DNA of 10,466 nucleotides from Chlamydiota bacterium (GCA_003648225.1 QMOL01000070.1:1-10466); one strand, 5' to 3'. Shown: positions 1 through 7,156, counted from the first letter of the stretch. Made by a program: numbers and translations. Notes: generated from the sequence alone by a model not told the origin.

Positions 1-5
1 ACTGG

Positions 6-28
6 AAAAAGAATAAGTTTACGAACTC
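6..28 (-). terminator. Weak possible terminator of the minus-strand genes
   Basis: Just past the stop at 33, the minus strand reads GAGTT-CGTA-AACTT (28-15) and then ATTCTTTTT. The 5-bp stem includes one G-U pair and is weak, so this is a tentative call. Confidence 0.25.
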
Positions 29-32
29 GCTT

Positions 33-1229
33 TTATGAAGAGGCAAAAAAACTATTAATTATTTTGTGCACATAATTTGCATAAAAAAGACAAATGATGA
101 ATACAATGGAAGGCGGGATTCTTAAAATGAACAGGCAAATAATATAAATAAATAAAATTGCAATTGAGCCAAGCAGTATTTCCCGCCGAACAGTATCGCA
201 TTCATCAAGGTCATTTTTAAAAATTAGTATGATATTATTGTAGAAGCACCAAAATATCATTAGAAAATAAGCGGGATGATTTCCTTTTTTGTAAAAATAT
301 ATTCCAGCCATAATTCCACTAAAGATGTTTATAAAAACCGCGAATACAACCATAGACAACAATTTAAATTTTGATTTTTCTTTATTGACAAAAACATGAT
401 ATATAGAAAATATAAATCCTAAAATAAAGACCGGCACTAAAACAAGTGTGAATATATTAGTAAACATAAGTCTTTTAACCGACACGCCACTTCCAAAAGA
501 GTCTAATAACAAAAGCAGTAAAGCAAAAGCAAGCGCCATCATATATAATGTTAAATCATTATATTGAGGAACAAACCATGTCATCAAATTTTTGGGTTTG
601 TTAACTTCACGTTCGATTATTCTTGCTCGTCCTTCAGTTACGCTATTTTGACTATTGGGATGTGTCGTTGTTTTTCCATTGTTTTCATGCGGGATTATTT
701 CCGCCTGCTTTTTTGACGCAATTTTCCATCCGGGCTCCGATCCTCTTTGAATTGTTTCCACTCCGTCAACTATATTCATTATTTGACCTACTCTGAAGTG
801 ATTTGAGAATCTTCCTTTTGTGTTATTAGTGGCGAATAATTTAGGACCTTTTTTTTCAATATTTAAAACTTTTTTTCTGTTCTCCTGATTTTCATTATAA
901 TGTTCTCGGATTTTCATGAACTTCCCGGCATCCAGCCAAATATTTCCGCATCTGTAACATTCATCAATTCCGATGTTGTTTCTTACGTTTTTTACCATTT
1001 TCTGTGTTTTGCATTCGGGACATGTTCTGATTTCCGATGTAATATTTTGTTCGTTTATGTTAGATTTAATACTAAGAAAATCATTGCTTATAACTTCAGG
1101 GAATTCAAGAATATCATTCAAATCAGCATTATTGATTAAAATACCATTGCATCCTTTTTTACAAATATGATAAACAAAACCATTTGCTTCTGTTTCACAT
1201 AATTGTTGATTGCACACCGGACATAACAT
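33..1229 (-). CDS. Membrane protein with an N-terminal pair of TFIIB-type zinc ribbons
   Basis: The 398-residue product has no function I recognise. Residues 1-100 hold two zinc ribbons: C3/C6 with C23/C27 (ending GCNGILI), and C70/C73 with C91/C94 (ending CYRCGNIWLD), the latter typical of the zf-TFIIB family (PF13453). A hydrophilic basic linker fills about 105-220. From about 227 to 392 there are roughly five to six hydrophobic segments (for example 230-243, 256-280, 290-312, 320-337, 350-390), so the C-terminal half is a polytopic membrane domain and the ribbons should be cytosolic. The ATG start is supported by AGAGGTGA four to eleven bases upstream. The ribbon pair most resembles the third pair of the upstream neighbour (shared ANGFVY and CYRCGNIW), so the two genes look like duplicates. 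It is probably co-transcribed with and translationally coupled to that neighbour. Metal binding is inferred from the cysteines; the partner (nucleic acid or protein) is unknown. Confidence 0.85.
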   Translation of the reverse strand: MLCPVCNQQLCETEANGFVYHICKKGCNGILINNADLNDILEFPEVISNDFLSIKSNINEQNITSEIRTCPECKTQKMVKNVRNNIGIDECYRCGNIWLDAGKFMKIREHYNENQENRKKVLNIEKKGPKLFATNNTKGRFSNHFRVGQIMNIVDGVETIQRGSEPGWKIASKKQAEIIPHENNGKTTTHPNSQNSVTEGRARIIEREVNKPKNLMTWFVPQYNDLTLYMMALAFALLLLLLDSFGSGVSVKRLMFTNIFTLVLVPVFILGFIFSIYHVFVNKEKSKFKLLSMVVFAVFINIFSGIMAGIYFYKKGNHPAYFLMIFWCFYNNIILIFKNDLDECDTVRREILLGSIAILFIYIICLFILRIPPSIVFIICLFYANYVHKIINSFFASS

Positions 1230-1232
1230 AAT

Positions 1233-1240
1233 TCACCTCT
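1233..1240 (-). promoter_or_regulatory. Ribosome binding site of the downstream zinc-ribbon gene, overlapping the hidden frame's stop
   Basis: The minus strand reads AGAGGTGA followed by ATT and then the ATG at 1229. This is a strong Shine-Dalgarno match at normal spacing and fixes the start of the downstream gene. The last three bases (TGA, 1235-1233) are also the stop codon of the frameshifted membrane extension of the upstream gene. This overlap is the usual arrangement for translational coupling and suggests that the extension was, or is, translated. Confidence 0.75.
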
Positions 1241-1482
1241 TTTTTTTCTTTTTATGAGTAATTTTATTAATAAAAATAACGATAAATATAACAATAAAAA
1301 ACAAAACTAAAAATATAATGCAAAGTATAATTATAATTATCGGAAAACCGGCTGTCATGTGGTAAAGAGTAGGTCCATTTATTGGTTTATTAAAAATATT
1401 AATAATCCATAAAAAGCAAAAAGTAATAACAGCAAGACATGGTGTTATAATTACAAGGATTAAAACACCTAAATCGTTGTTC

Positions 1483-1492
1483 TTTTTTTTTT
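1483..1492 (-). repeat. A10 homopolymer (minus strand) in the linker of the hidden frame
   Basis: Ten consecutive A on the coding (minus) strand sit inside the Lys-rich linker of the frameshifted segment (codons for EKKKN). At its present length it keeps the frame open into the two membrane helices. Confidence 0.9.
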
Positions 1493-1542
1493 CAGGTTTT
1501 TTTAGGGGCTGAGTTTTAATTTTTTGCTGCGGTATTCTTTTG

Positions 1543-2838
1543 CTAACATCTATTTTTTTTTTCTTTAGAACGTTCTCTTAAAACGACCTTTTTATGGAAT
1601 TTAGCCGCTATATTATTTTCATATATTTTGTTGATTTCTCCATAATCGAACCAAATATTGCCACAACGGTAGCATTCATCAAATTCAACGTCATGTCTTA
1701 ACTGCTTTACCATTTTCTGATTTTCGCATTTGGGACATATTCTTGTTTTTGATGTTTGGTCTTTTTTGATTTTGTAAAGTTTGGTGTTGAGAAGTTTATT
1801 GATAAACTCTGAAGAGCCAAGCATATCTTTTAAATCTGTATTGTCAATTAAGATTCCTCCGCAGCCGTCTCGACAAATACGATAGACAAAGCCGTTAGCA
1901 TTGGCGTCATATAATTTCTGTCCGCACATTGGGCATAGAATATCATCTGATTTTTTAGCGACATAATTCTTTATTGTTATATTTTCTGAATTATGCATTT
2001 CCCGGATTCTATTTATTTCATTTGAATCAAGCCAAATATTTTTGCATGCCGGACATTCACTGATCTCAATTCCATTTTTTTTAGCAGGAATCATCTTTTG
2101 TTTATCACATTTCGGGCAATATCTTTTTACAGATGAAACATACATTATAGAATTATTGCTTTTAACATTGAGAATTCTATCTGTTATATTTTCTGCTTGC
2201 TCAATAAATTTATCGGCTTCGAGATGATCTATTAAAATGCCGCCGCAACCATCCCGGCATATATTGTATTTAAAATTATCAGCTTGGATTTCTTGTAATT
2301 GATGGCCGCATGCCGGGCATAATAAATCAATTGTTATCGGGACTGTTTCCGTTACATGTATTTTTTCTGCTATTGTTGATTCCTTTTCTTCTTTATAGAC
2401 CGTTTCATAATCAGGAGCAAGAGTCTCTTTTGCGGGAATTGTGGGTAAGACTACTGTTTCTTTGATATTGAGATTCTCGTCAACGGTTTCATCTACAACA
2501 TCGTTCTCTATATTATATTTCCCCCGGATTTTATTTAATTCATTGAGGTCAAGCCATAAATTCTTACAGTTCGGGCAGTTGCTAACTTCGATACCGTTTC
2601 TATAATGTGTTGTCATTTGTTTTTTGCAACATTCCGGGCATAATTTATTTTGATAAAAAGAGGAAGTTTTAGATTTAACACAGATAATTTTTTTAATAAC
2701 ATTTTCTGTTTGTGTGAAAAACTTTTCTGTCTCCGAACCAATAAATAAAATACCGCCGCAACTGTCTTTGCAAATATGATAGACAAAGCTTTCGGTTTGA
2801 ATTTCCTGTAATTGGCGACCACAAGTTGGACAAAGCAT
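1543..2838 (-). CDS. Triple tandem zinc-ribbon-pair protein (truncated by a frameshift)
   Basis: The 431-residue open frame holds three copies of a unit of about 110 residues, each unit a pair of zf-TFIIB-like ribbons. Unit 1 has C3/C6-C23/C27 and C67/C70-C88/C91. Unit 2 has C174/C177-C194/C198 and C241/C244-C262/C265. Unit 3 has C302/C305-C322/C326 and C368/C371-C389/C392. The first ribbon of each pair ends in a (G/S)CGGIL motif, the second in C-x-x-C-x-N-(I/L)-W-(L/F)-D. Acidic and polar linkers (about 108-170 and 283-298) separate the units. There is no signal peptide. The frame ends KEKKNRC right after an A10 run; the next 106 codons in the +1 frame supply a membrane domain, so this is probably a shortened form. 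The ATG at 2838 has no clear Shine-Dalgarno site. The function is unknown; rubredoxin-like or nucleic-acid-binding ribbons are both possible. Confidence 0.8.
   Translation of the reverse strand: MLCPTCGRQLQEIQTESFVYHICKDSCGGILFIGSETEKFFTQTENVIKKIICVKSKTSSFYQNKLCPECCKKQMTTHYRNGIEVSNCPNCKNLWLDLNELNKIRGKYNIENDVVDETVDENLNIKETVVLPTIPAKETLAPDYETVYKEEKESTIAEKIHVTETVPITIDLLCPACGHQLQEIQADNFKYNICRDGCGGILIDHLEADKFIEQAENITDRILNVKSNNSIMYVSSVKRYCPKCDKQKMIPAKKNGIEISECPACKNIWLDSNEINRIREMHNSENITIKNYVAKKSDDILCPMCGQKLYDANANGFVYRICRDGCGGILIDNTDLKDMLGSSEFINKLLNTKLYKIKKDQTSKTRICPKCENQKMVKQLRHDVEFDECYRCGNIWFDYGEINKIYENNIAAKFHKKVVLRERSKEKKNRC
1553..1562 (-). repeat. A10 homopolymer at the frameshift point
   Basis: The coding strand reads AAAG, then ten A, then TAGATGTTAG. 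With ten A the frame closes after 431 codons at TAG (1545-1543). With nine A it would run on for 106 codons into two membrane helices. Runs of this length are prone to replication and RNA-polymerase slippage. Confidence 0.9.
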
Positions 2839-2898
2839 AACTTAGTTTTTAATATGTTAGAAGAGTATGCGAATATTTATTTAATTATGTTACATTAT

Positions 2899-2928
2899 AT
2901 TATACCAGAAAAAGATTTTATTGTACAA
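2899..2928 (-). promoter_or_regulatory. Leftward promoter with an extended -10
   Basis: On the minus strand, TGGTATAAT (2907-2899) is a consensus extended -10 (TGnTATAAT). TTGTAC (2928-2923) lies 18 bases upstream as a poor -35. This would start RNA near 2892, about 54 bases before the ATG of the triple zinc-ribbon gene, and would drive both minus-strand genes. The promoter is predicted from sequence only. Confidence 0.55.
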
Positions 2929-2933
2929 CTTAA

Positions 2934-2962
2934 TTGACAATTAATAATAATTTTGTTATTAT
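2934..2962 (+). promoter_or_regulatory. Rightward sigma-70-type promoter of the lipid operon
   Basis: A perfect TTGACA -35 (2934-2939) is followed after exactly 17 bases by TATTAT (2957-2962), five of six matches to the -10 consensus. The predicted start near 2969 leaves a leader of about 19 bases before the ATG at 2988, just enough for the GGAGG site. No further good promoter was seen between the following genes, so this probably drives the whole run to 8086 and perhaps beyond. Confidence 0.7.
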
Positions 2963-2965
2963 TAA
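2941..2965. repeat. Perfect 10-bp inverted repeat overlapping the rightward -10
   Basis: TTAATAATAA (2941-2950) and TTATTATTAA (2956-2965) are exact reverse complements separated by TTTTG. The arms cover the spacer and the -10 of the rightward promoter, where a dimeric repressor would act. Because the repeat is pure A/T in an AT-rich gap, chance is a real alternative. Confidence 0.5.
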
Positions 2966-2977
2966 GTTAACTTGATT

Positions 2978-2982
2978 GGAGG
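2978..2982 (+). promoter_or_regulatory. Shine-Dalgarno site setting the start of the QueG-like gene
   Basis: GGAGG lies five bases before the ATG at 2988. An in-frame TTG at 2976 overlaps this site and so is unlikely to be the real start. Confidence 0.85.
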
Positions 2983-2987
2983 TTACT

Positions 2988-4106
2988 ATGAGAAATCTAA
3001 AAGAAGAACTTATAGCTTATGCTAAAGAGATCGGATTAGATCTTATTGGAATAACTACCACAGAACCTTATCACAGATTTCTTGATGAACTTGATTTGCG
3101 CAAAAAACATTATCAGGAAAGGTTTGCTTATCGAATCGAGGGCTGGCAAAACATGGCTCAACCGCTTAAGGTTCTTCCGGACGCGAAATCTGTTATAGTG
3201 ATGGGTTTTTATTATTTGACGGAAGAATCTGAACCAGCAGGTTGTCGCGGCAAAATGGGACGGATAGTAAATTACGGACATCTTGGAATACTAAAGCGAG
3301 CCCGTCTTATCCGTTCTTTTTTACGCAAAAAAGGTTTTAAAGTTGTTATTGGTGCACATCGAAAAGAAGCCGCTGTTCGCGCCGGGCTTGGAAGTATTGG
3401 TAAGCACAATCTTGTTATGAACAAAAAATATGGCAGTTGGGTAGCATATCAATCTATCGTTACAACAGCGGAATTAGAAGCCGACAAACCTTTTACGGAT
3501 GACCTGTGCGGAGATTGTGATCTTTGTCTAAAAGCCTGTCCGACATCGGCGCTTTACGAGCCACGCCGGCTTGATCCCCGAAAATGCGTAGCTTACATGC
3601 TCACTTCGCGAGATGTTCAGGAAGAATATTTTCCCGCATTCGATAATTATATTCTTGGCTGCGATGTGTGTCAGGAAGCGTGTCCGATAAATAAAAATCT
3701 CAAGCCAAAGTCGGATGTTGAAAGTCTCCTTCCTGATTTGATGGGTATGTACCCGCCACTTGTTAATCTTTTAAGAATGTCTGAAGAATCATTTCAAAGA
3801 GATGTTATCGCCGGAATAACCGATAAAATGTCAAGCCATCGGTTTTTGAATTTTCTGATGAAAAATAAATTTTTCCAAAAAATTCTTCAAAAATTAATGT
3901 CAACTATTTTTAAAGGAAAGGAAATTCTACCCGAAACTTTTGTGCACGCAAGCGGAAATTTGGAAATTTATAAACGGAACGCTTTGGTTGCAGCGGGCAA
4001 CCTTGGCGATAAATCTTTACTTAACGATATACAGCCTTTAAAAAGCGATTCATATCTTGGAATTTATGCGGATTGGGCAGAAAGGAGAATCACAAATGAT
4101 AAATAA
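2988..4106 (+). CDS. QueG-like (COG1600) double 4Fe-4S cluster protein
   Basis: The 372-residue protein matches the epoxyqueuosine reductase (QueG) family in length and plan. The N-terminal DUF1730-type region runs to about residue 150 and includes LPDAKSVIVMG and RAGLGSIGKHN. Ferredoxin-type cluster motifs follow: C174/C177/C180 with C184 (CGDCDLCLKACP), then C200, and C225/C228 with C232 (CDVCQEACP). A HEAT-like tail lies at about 328-367 (RNALVAAGNLGD). Family members use cobalamin and two 4Fe-4S clusters; QueG makes the last step to queuosine in tRNA. As I recall the family, true QueG has a VDxxPxLE stretch carrying the catalytic Asp just before RAGLGW; here that place reads VVIGAHRKEAAV, with no Asp, and W is replaced by S. 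It may be a divergent reductase rather than QueG. It is first in the operon and overlaps the next gene by 11 bases. Confidence 0.8.
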   Translation: MRNLKEELIAYAKEIGLDLIGITTTEPYHRFLDELDLRKKHYQERFAYRIEGWQNMAQPLKVLPDAKSVIVMGFYYLTEESEPAGCRGKMGRIVNYGHLGILKRARLIRSFLRKKGFKVVIGAHRKEAAVRAGLGSIGKHNLVMNKKYGSWVAYQSIVTTAELEADKPFTDDLCGDCDLCLKACPTSALYEPRRLDPRKCVAYMLTSRDVQEEYFPAFDNYILGCDVCQEACPINKNLKPKSDVESLLPDLMGMYPPLVNLLRMSEESFQRDVIAGITDKMSSHRFLNFLMKNKFFQKILQKLMSTIFKGKEILPETFVHASGNLEIYKRNALVAAGNLGDKSLLNDIQPLKSDSYLGIYADWAERRITNDK

Positions 4107-5001
4107 CTTTGAAATATTAAAAACAACCTGTATCATTTACGCATTCGTTTTTGGCGGCGCTTCGCTTCTTACCTATGCATTTCGAAAAACTAACTGGGGT
4201 CGCAATATCAAAGCAGCGATTCTGATGTGGCTTGTTATTTTTTCTCTGTTTATTTTTGGCGCTTATGCCGGTTGGCTTGTTTTTGCGTGTATTATTTTAC
4301 CGATTGCAATTATATCTATTCGTGAATTTTACAAAATGAACGATGTTTGCGGGGCGCCACAATTAATAATCGCAGTTTTTTTACTGATTCTTATGGCGCT
4401 TGCGATACACTATGACCGGCAAGATATTTTTCACGCGATTCCTCTTTTAGCGATTTTTGTTTATTTTTCTGTACAACTTTTTCGTGGTTCATACAAGGAT
4501 ATAACAAGAATCGTCGGGTTGCAGTTACTCGGTCTTATCTACTGGGGATGGATGCCCATGCACTTTTTGCGCTTGCATAAGTTGCCTGGCGGCTTTGGAG
4601 CAATTATCATGCTATGCACAATGATTGCCTTGAACGATAACTGTGCTTATTATACGGGAAAACTGTTGGGAAAAAACAGTCCGAAATTTTCTCCTTTAAT
4701 TAGTCCAAATAAAACCTGGGCAGGATTTGCAGGCGGAGCTATAGCTACGCTGTTAGCCGCTGTTCTTTTCGGTTATACTTTACCGAATTTTTCGCTTTTT
4801 CAAAGATTAATGCTTGGCGTTGCTACCATTATGGTTATTCCGGCAGGCGATTTAATAGAATCTGCGATGAAGCGTGATGCAGGTGTAAAGGACTCAAGTT
4901 CTCTTATTCCCGGACACGGCGGAATGATGGATAGATTTGATTCCTGGGTATTTACCGCTCCGTTATATTATTATTTTATGACATCTTTTATTTTAAATTA
5001 A
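4096..5001 (+). CDS. cdsA: Phosphatidate cytidylyltransferase
   Basis: The 301-residue polytopic membrane enzyme would convert phosphatidic acid and CTP to CDP-diacylglycerol, the precursor of bacterial phospholipids. The complete CdsA signature is present at residues 256-282: SAMKR, then VKD, then PGHGG, then DRFD, fitting the PROSITE-type pattern at every position. N180-D181 with CAYYTGKLLGK and the SPNKTWAG motif (203-210) are also intact. About eight hydrophobic segments span the protein. The start at 4096 is chosen because AAAGGAG (4081-4087) lies eight bases upstream; an earlier in-frame start at 4057 lies inside the previous gene and lacks such a site. The gene overlaps the QueG-like gene by 11 bases, implying coupling. 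It is one of two CdsA relatives in the operon, and the only one with catalytic residues. It may be the housekeeping enzyme or one dedicated to this cluster. Confidence 0.92.
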   Translation: MINNFEILKTTCIIYAFVFGGASLLTYAFRKTNWGRNIKAAILMWLVIFSLFIFGAYAGWLVFACIILPIAIISIREFYKMNDVCGAPQLIIAVFLLILMALAIHYDRQDIFHAIPLLAIFVYFSVQLFRGSYKDITRIVGLQLLGLIYWGWMPMHFLRLHKLPGGFGAIIMLCTMIALNDNCAYYTGKLLGKNSPKFSPLISPNKTWAGFAGGAIATLLAAVLFGYTLPNFSLFQRLMLGVATIMVIPAGDLIESAMKRDAGVKDSSSLIPGHGGMMDRFDSWVFTAPLYYYFMTSFILN

Positions 5002-5004
5002 ATT

Positions 5005-5826
5005 ATGATTATTGATGGACATCATCATATAGAAGCCGGACACAGTCATATCCTTGAGCGTATGGATTCACTTGGCATTGACAAAACAGTGTTAATAGGA
5101 ATTGGCGTTTCTGATCTTTCGGTTGTTACAGTTCGCGATTCTTTGCTTTTCCAATCGAATTTTCTTCTCCAGACAGTTGGAGTTGCTAAAATGCGCAATC
5201 TTATTCAGGGAAAAACTTTGCAAAATGTGCTGCTCAAAAATCCTGTTAATGACCGGGTTTTGGATGCGATAAAAGCGGTGCCGAATCGGTTTCTTGGATT
5301 TGTATTCGTGAATCCGGAATCTGATCTGTGTTGTTGCGAAATTGAACGTTGTCTTGATGGGGGAATGTGTGGGATAAAATTGTCGCTTTTACAATTTCCT
5401 ACCAACCTAGCCGGTCCGCGAATGATGAAAATATGTGAAATTGCCCGTGAACGGAAAGTTCCTATCTTTTTCCATCAGGGACTTACTAAAGAAGCTTCCG
5501 ACCCAAGCCGGATGATCAATGATTTTCCTGACGTAACGTTTATAATCGCCCATGCCGGTATGCAGTACTATCGACAGGCAATGATTTTAGCACAAACGAA
5601 AAAGAATGTTTATATAGATACATCAAGCTGGATAGTTACGCAATGCAAACTTAAAAATCTTTATCGACAGCTCGGAGCTGAAAAACTGGTGTTTGGAACT
5701 GATGTTCCCGTTATGGCGACCGACCAATCAATCGGGCTAAAGAAAATTAACAACCTACATCTATCGCCTTCGGAAGAAGAGCTGATTCTTGGCGGGAATT
5801 TGCAGAAAATTTTAGATATTAATTAA
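5005..5826 (+). CDS. Amidohydrolase-family (PF04909-type) metal-dependent hydrolase
   Basis: The 273-residue protein has the metal-binding pattern of a TIM-barrel amidohydrolase: D4-x-H6-x-H8 at the very N-terminus (IDGHHHIE), H157 (IFFHQGL), H183 (IIAHAGM) and D233 (VFGTDVPV). It has no signal peptide or membrane helix, so it should be cytoplasmic. Members of this family hydrolyse or decarboxylate small carboxylic, lactone or amide substrates; the substrate here cannot be read from the sequence. The ATG follows the cdsA stop after three bases and lacks a good Shine-Dalgarno site, so translation is probably coupled to cdsA. Its place between two phospholipid genes suggests a role in supplying or processing a lipid head group, but this is inference. 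Confidence 0.85.
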   Translation: MIIDGHHHIEAGHSHILERMDSLGIDKTVLIGIGVSDLSVVTVRDSLLFQSNFLLQTVGVAKMRNLIQGKTLQNVLLKNPVNDRVLDAIKAVPNRFLGFVFVNPESDLCCCEIERCLDGGMCGIKLSLLQFPTNLAGPRMMKICEIARERKVPIFFHQGLTKEASDPSRMINDFPDVTFIIAHAGMQYYRQAMILAQTKKNVYIDTSSWIVTQCKLKNLYRQLGAEKLVFGTDVPVMATDQSIGLKKINNLHLSPSEEELILGGNLQKILDIN

Positions 5827-5845
5827 TTTAATAAAGGAAACTTAT

Positions 5846-6505
5846 ATGACTGAAAACTCTGACAATGCAAGAAGAGATGTAAAAGCGCGAGGAACTCGCT
5901 GGGCAAAAAGCATAGCTGCCGGGCTTTCCAAAACAGGTATTCGTCCGAATACCATTTCACTTTTAAGTATTGTGTTTGCAGCTATTGCTGGTGTTCTCCT
6001 CATTTTTTCGGAGAAAACGACTTTTCCCGGAAACTCTATTTTTCTTGTTGCTGCAGCTGTTTTTATCCAAATTCGTCTGCTTTGTAATTTGTTTGATGGA
6101 ATGGTGGCTGTTGAAGGCGGAAAAAGTTCGCCATCCGGTCTGTTATTTAATGATTTTCCGGACAGAATTGCAGACCCTTTGATTTTCGTTTGCGCAGGTT
6201 ACGCTGCGCAAAATACACCGTATGCTGTCGAAATCGGCTGGCTAACCGGACTGCTCTCTGTTTTTACCGCTTATGTTCGTACTCTTGCCGGCGCTTCAGG
6301 TGCAAAACAGCTTTTTCTTGGTCCGATGGCAAAACAGCATCGATTGGCGCTCATAACAATAGCAATACTTGCATGCGCAGCAACAGGAAAATGGGAACAT
6401 CGCGGATTAATTTTAATGGCGATTCTTGTAATTATTTCTTTGGGGTGTGTAATCACTTCGGTTCGCCGCCTTATCAAAGCTATGCGGGAGTTGGAAACAA
6501 AATGA
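5846..6505 (+). CDS. YnbA-like CDP-alcohol phosphatidyltransferase
   Basis: The 219-residue membrane protein would transfer a phosphatidyl group from CDP-diacylglycerol to an alcohol. The CDP-alcohol motif is present in a variant form: D84-G85-x2-A88-V89, eight residues, G98-x3-N102-x3-D106, so the usual Arg is V89 and the third Asp is N102. As I recall, this variant (CNLxDGMVAVEGG ... NxxPDR) is normal in the YnbA-like branch (COG0558), and the PDR with a following D110 is kept, so the enzyme may well be active. About five membrane helices are visible (36-54, 63-79, 108-122, 130-150, 165-205 region). AAAGGA lies seven bases before the ATG. It overlaps the acyltransferase gene by four bases (ATGA). 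The acceptor alcohol is unknown; phosphatidylglycerophosphate or inositol products cannot be excluded. Confidence 0.85.
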   Translation: MTENSDNARRDVKARGTRWAKSIAAGLSKTGIRPNTISLLSIVFAAIAGVLLIFSEKTTFPGNSIFLVAAAVFIQIRLLCNLFDGMVAVEGGKSSPSGLLFNDFPDRIADPLIFVCAGYAAQNTPYAVEIGWLTGLLSVFTAYVRTLAGASGAKQLFLGPMAKQHRLALITIAILACAATGKWEHRGLILMAILVIISLGCVITSVRRLIKAMRELETK

Positions 6506-7134
6506 AAGATCTTAACGAATTAGTTAGCCGCGTTTTGTGTTGGGGTTCAAGAACAATTGCCGGAGTTACCGCAAGATGGATTGATTGCGAACCTTCTACC
6601 CGACAACGTATTTATTTTGCCAATCACAGCAGCCATCTTGATATTTTGATTCTTTGGTCTTCGCTTCCGGTCGAAATACGAAAAGTAACTCGCCCGGTTG
6701 CTGCCGGAGATTACTGGCTAAAAAGTAAAGTTCGCCGCTTTCTTGTTAATAAGATTTTTAATGCAATTGTTGTACAGCGCCCTACAAAAGGAGGGCATCT
6801 TCGCGATGCTGTCAAAGCGATTAATGACACTTTGTCCGGAATGGGAGAAAATTACTCGCTGATAATTTTCCCGGAAGGAACGCGGGGCGATGGTTACGAA
6901 ATGGCAAATTTCAAAGGTGGGATTTACAGTCTTGCAAAGGCAAAACCGGGCATCGAATTTGTTCCCGTTTTTTTGGAGAATCTAAACCGCATTTTGCCAA
7001 AAGGAGAACTTCTTCCGGTTCCATTAATCAGCAGCATTAGTTTTGGGAAGCCTTTTAAATTAGAAGAAGATGAAAACAAAAAAGATTTTCTAAAACGCGC
7101 AAGACAATCTATTATTAATTTACAAAACATTTAA
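6502..7134 (+). CDS. PlsC-type lysophospholipid / 1-acylglycerol-3-phosphate acyltransferase
   Basis: The 210-residue protein carries the acyltransferase motifs in order: N41-H42-x4-D47 (NHSSHLD), the catalytic motif I; a motif II-like region around 85-95; FPEGTRG at 123-129 (motif III); and VPVFLEN at 154-160 (motif IV). It would acylate a lysophospholipid, most simply lysophosphatidic acid to phosphatidic acid, at the membrane. No strong membrane helix is visible, so association is probably peripheral. The ATG at 6502 overlaps the previous stop as ATGA, showing coupling; the open frame extends upstream to 6190 but that part is only a shadow of the neighbouring gene. GGGAG at 6486-6490 is a distant ribosome site. 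A divergent or second PlsC is likely, since the housekeeping copy is normally elsewhere. Confidence 0.88.
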   Translation: MKDLNELVSRVLCWGSRTIAGVTARWIDCEPSTRQRIYFANHSSHLDILILWSSLPVEIRKVTRPVAAGDYWLKSKVRRFLVNKIFNAIVVQRPTKGGHLRDAVKAINDTLSGMGENYSLIIFPEGTRGDGYEMANFKGGIYSLAKAKPGIEFVPVFLENLNRILPKGELLPVPLISSISFGKPFKLEEDENKKDFLKRARQSIINLQNI

Positions 7135-7156
7135 CTTTTTATGGAGATAAATTATA

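Larger units (their letters stand above)
1233..1553 (-). pseudogene. Out-of-frame C-terminal membrane segment of the upstream triple zinc-ribbon gene
   Basis: Read on the minus strand from the ATA at 1553 there are 106 sense codons without a stop, ending in TGA at 1235-1233. The product begins IDVSKRIPQQ, continues with a Lys/Pro-rich basic linker, then has two strongly hydrophobic stretches (about residues 28-54 and 68-95 of this segment, with runs such as PIIIIILCIIFLVLFF) and ends KKKKKR. No ATG, GTG or TTG with a ribosome binding site is placed to start it separately. It is one base out of frame with the gene upstream, the shift falling in the A10 run at 1553-1562. Joined there, it would give a protein of about 534 residues with the same plan as its neighbour (ribbons, basic linker, membrane domain). 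This could be a real mutation, a length-variable tract, transcriptional slippage or a sequencing error; the sequence alone cannot decide. Confidence 0.7.

Noticed and set aside
2976..2987. TTG start for the QueG-like gene
   Set aside because: The TTG overlaps the GGAGG site that serves the ATG at 2988.
4057..4095. Earlier start for cdsA
   Set aside because: It lies inside the previous gene without a ribosome binding site, whereas AAAGGAG is well placed for the ATG at 4096.
6190..6501. N-terminal extension of the acyltransferase frame upstream of 6502
   Set aside because: It overlaps the YnbA-like gene completely, encodes a Cys/Arg-rich shadow sequence, and the ATG in the ATGA overlap at 6502 starts exactly where acyltransferase-like sequence begins.
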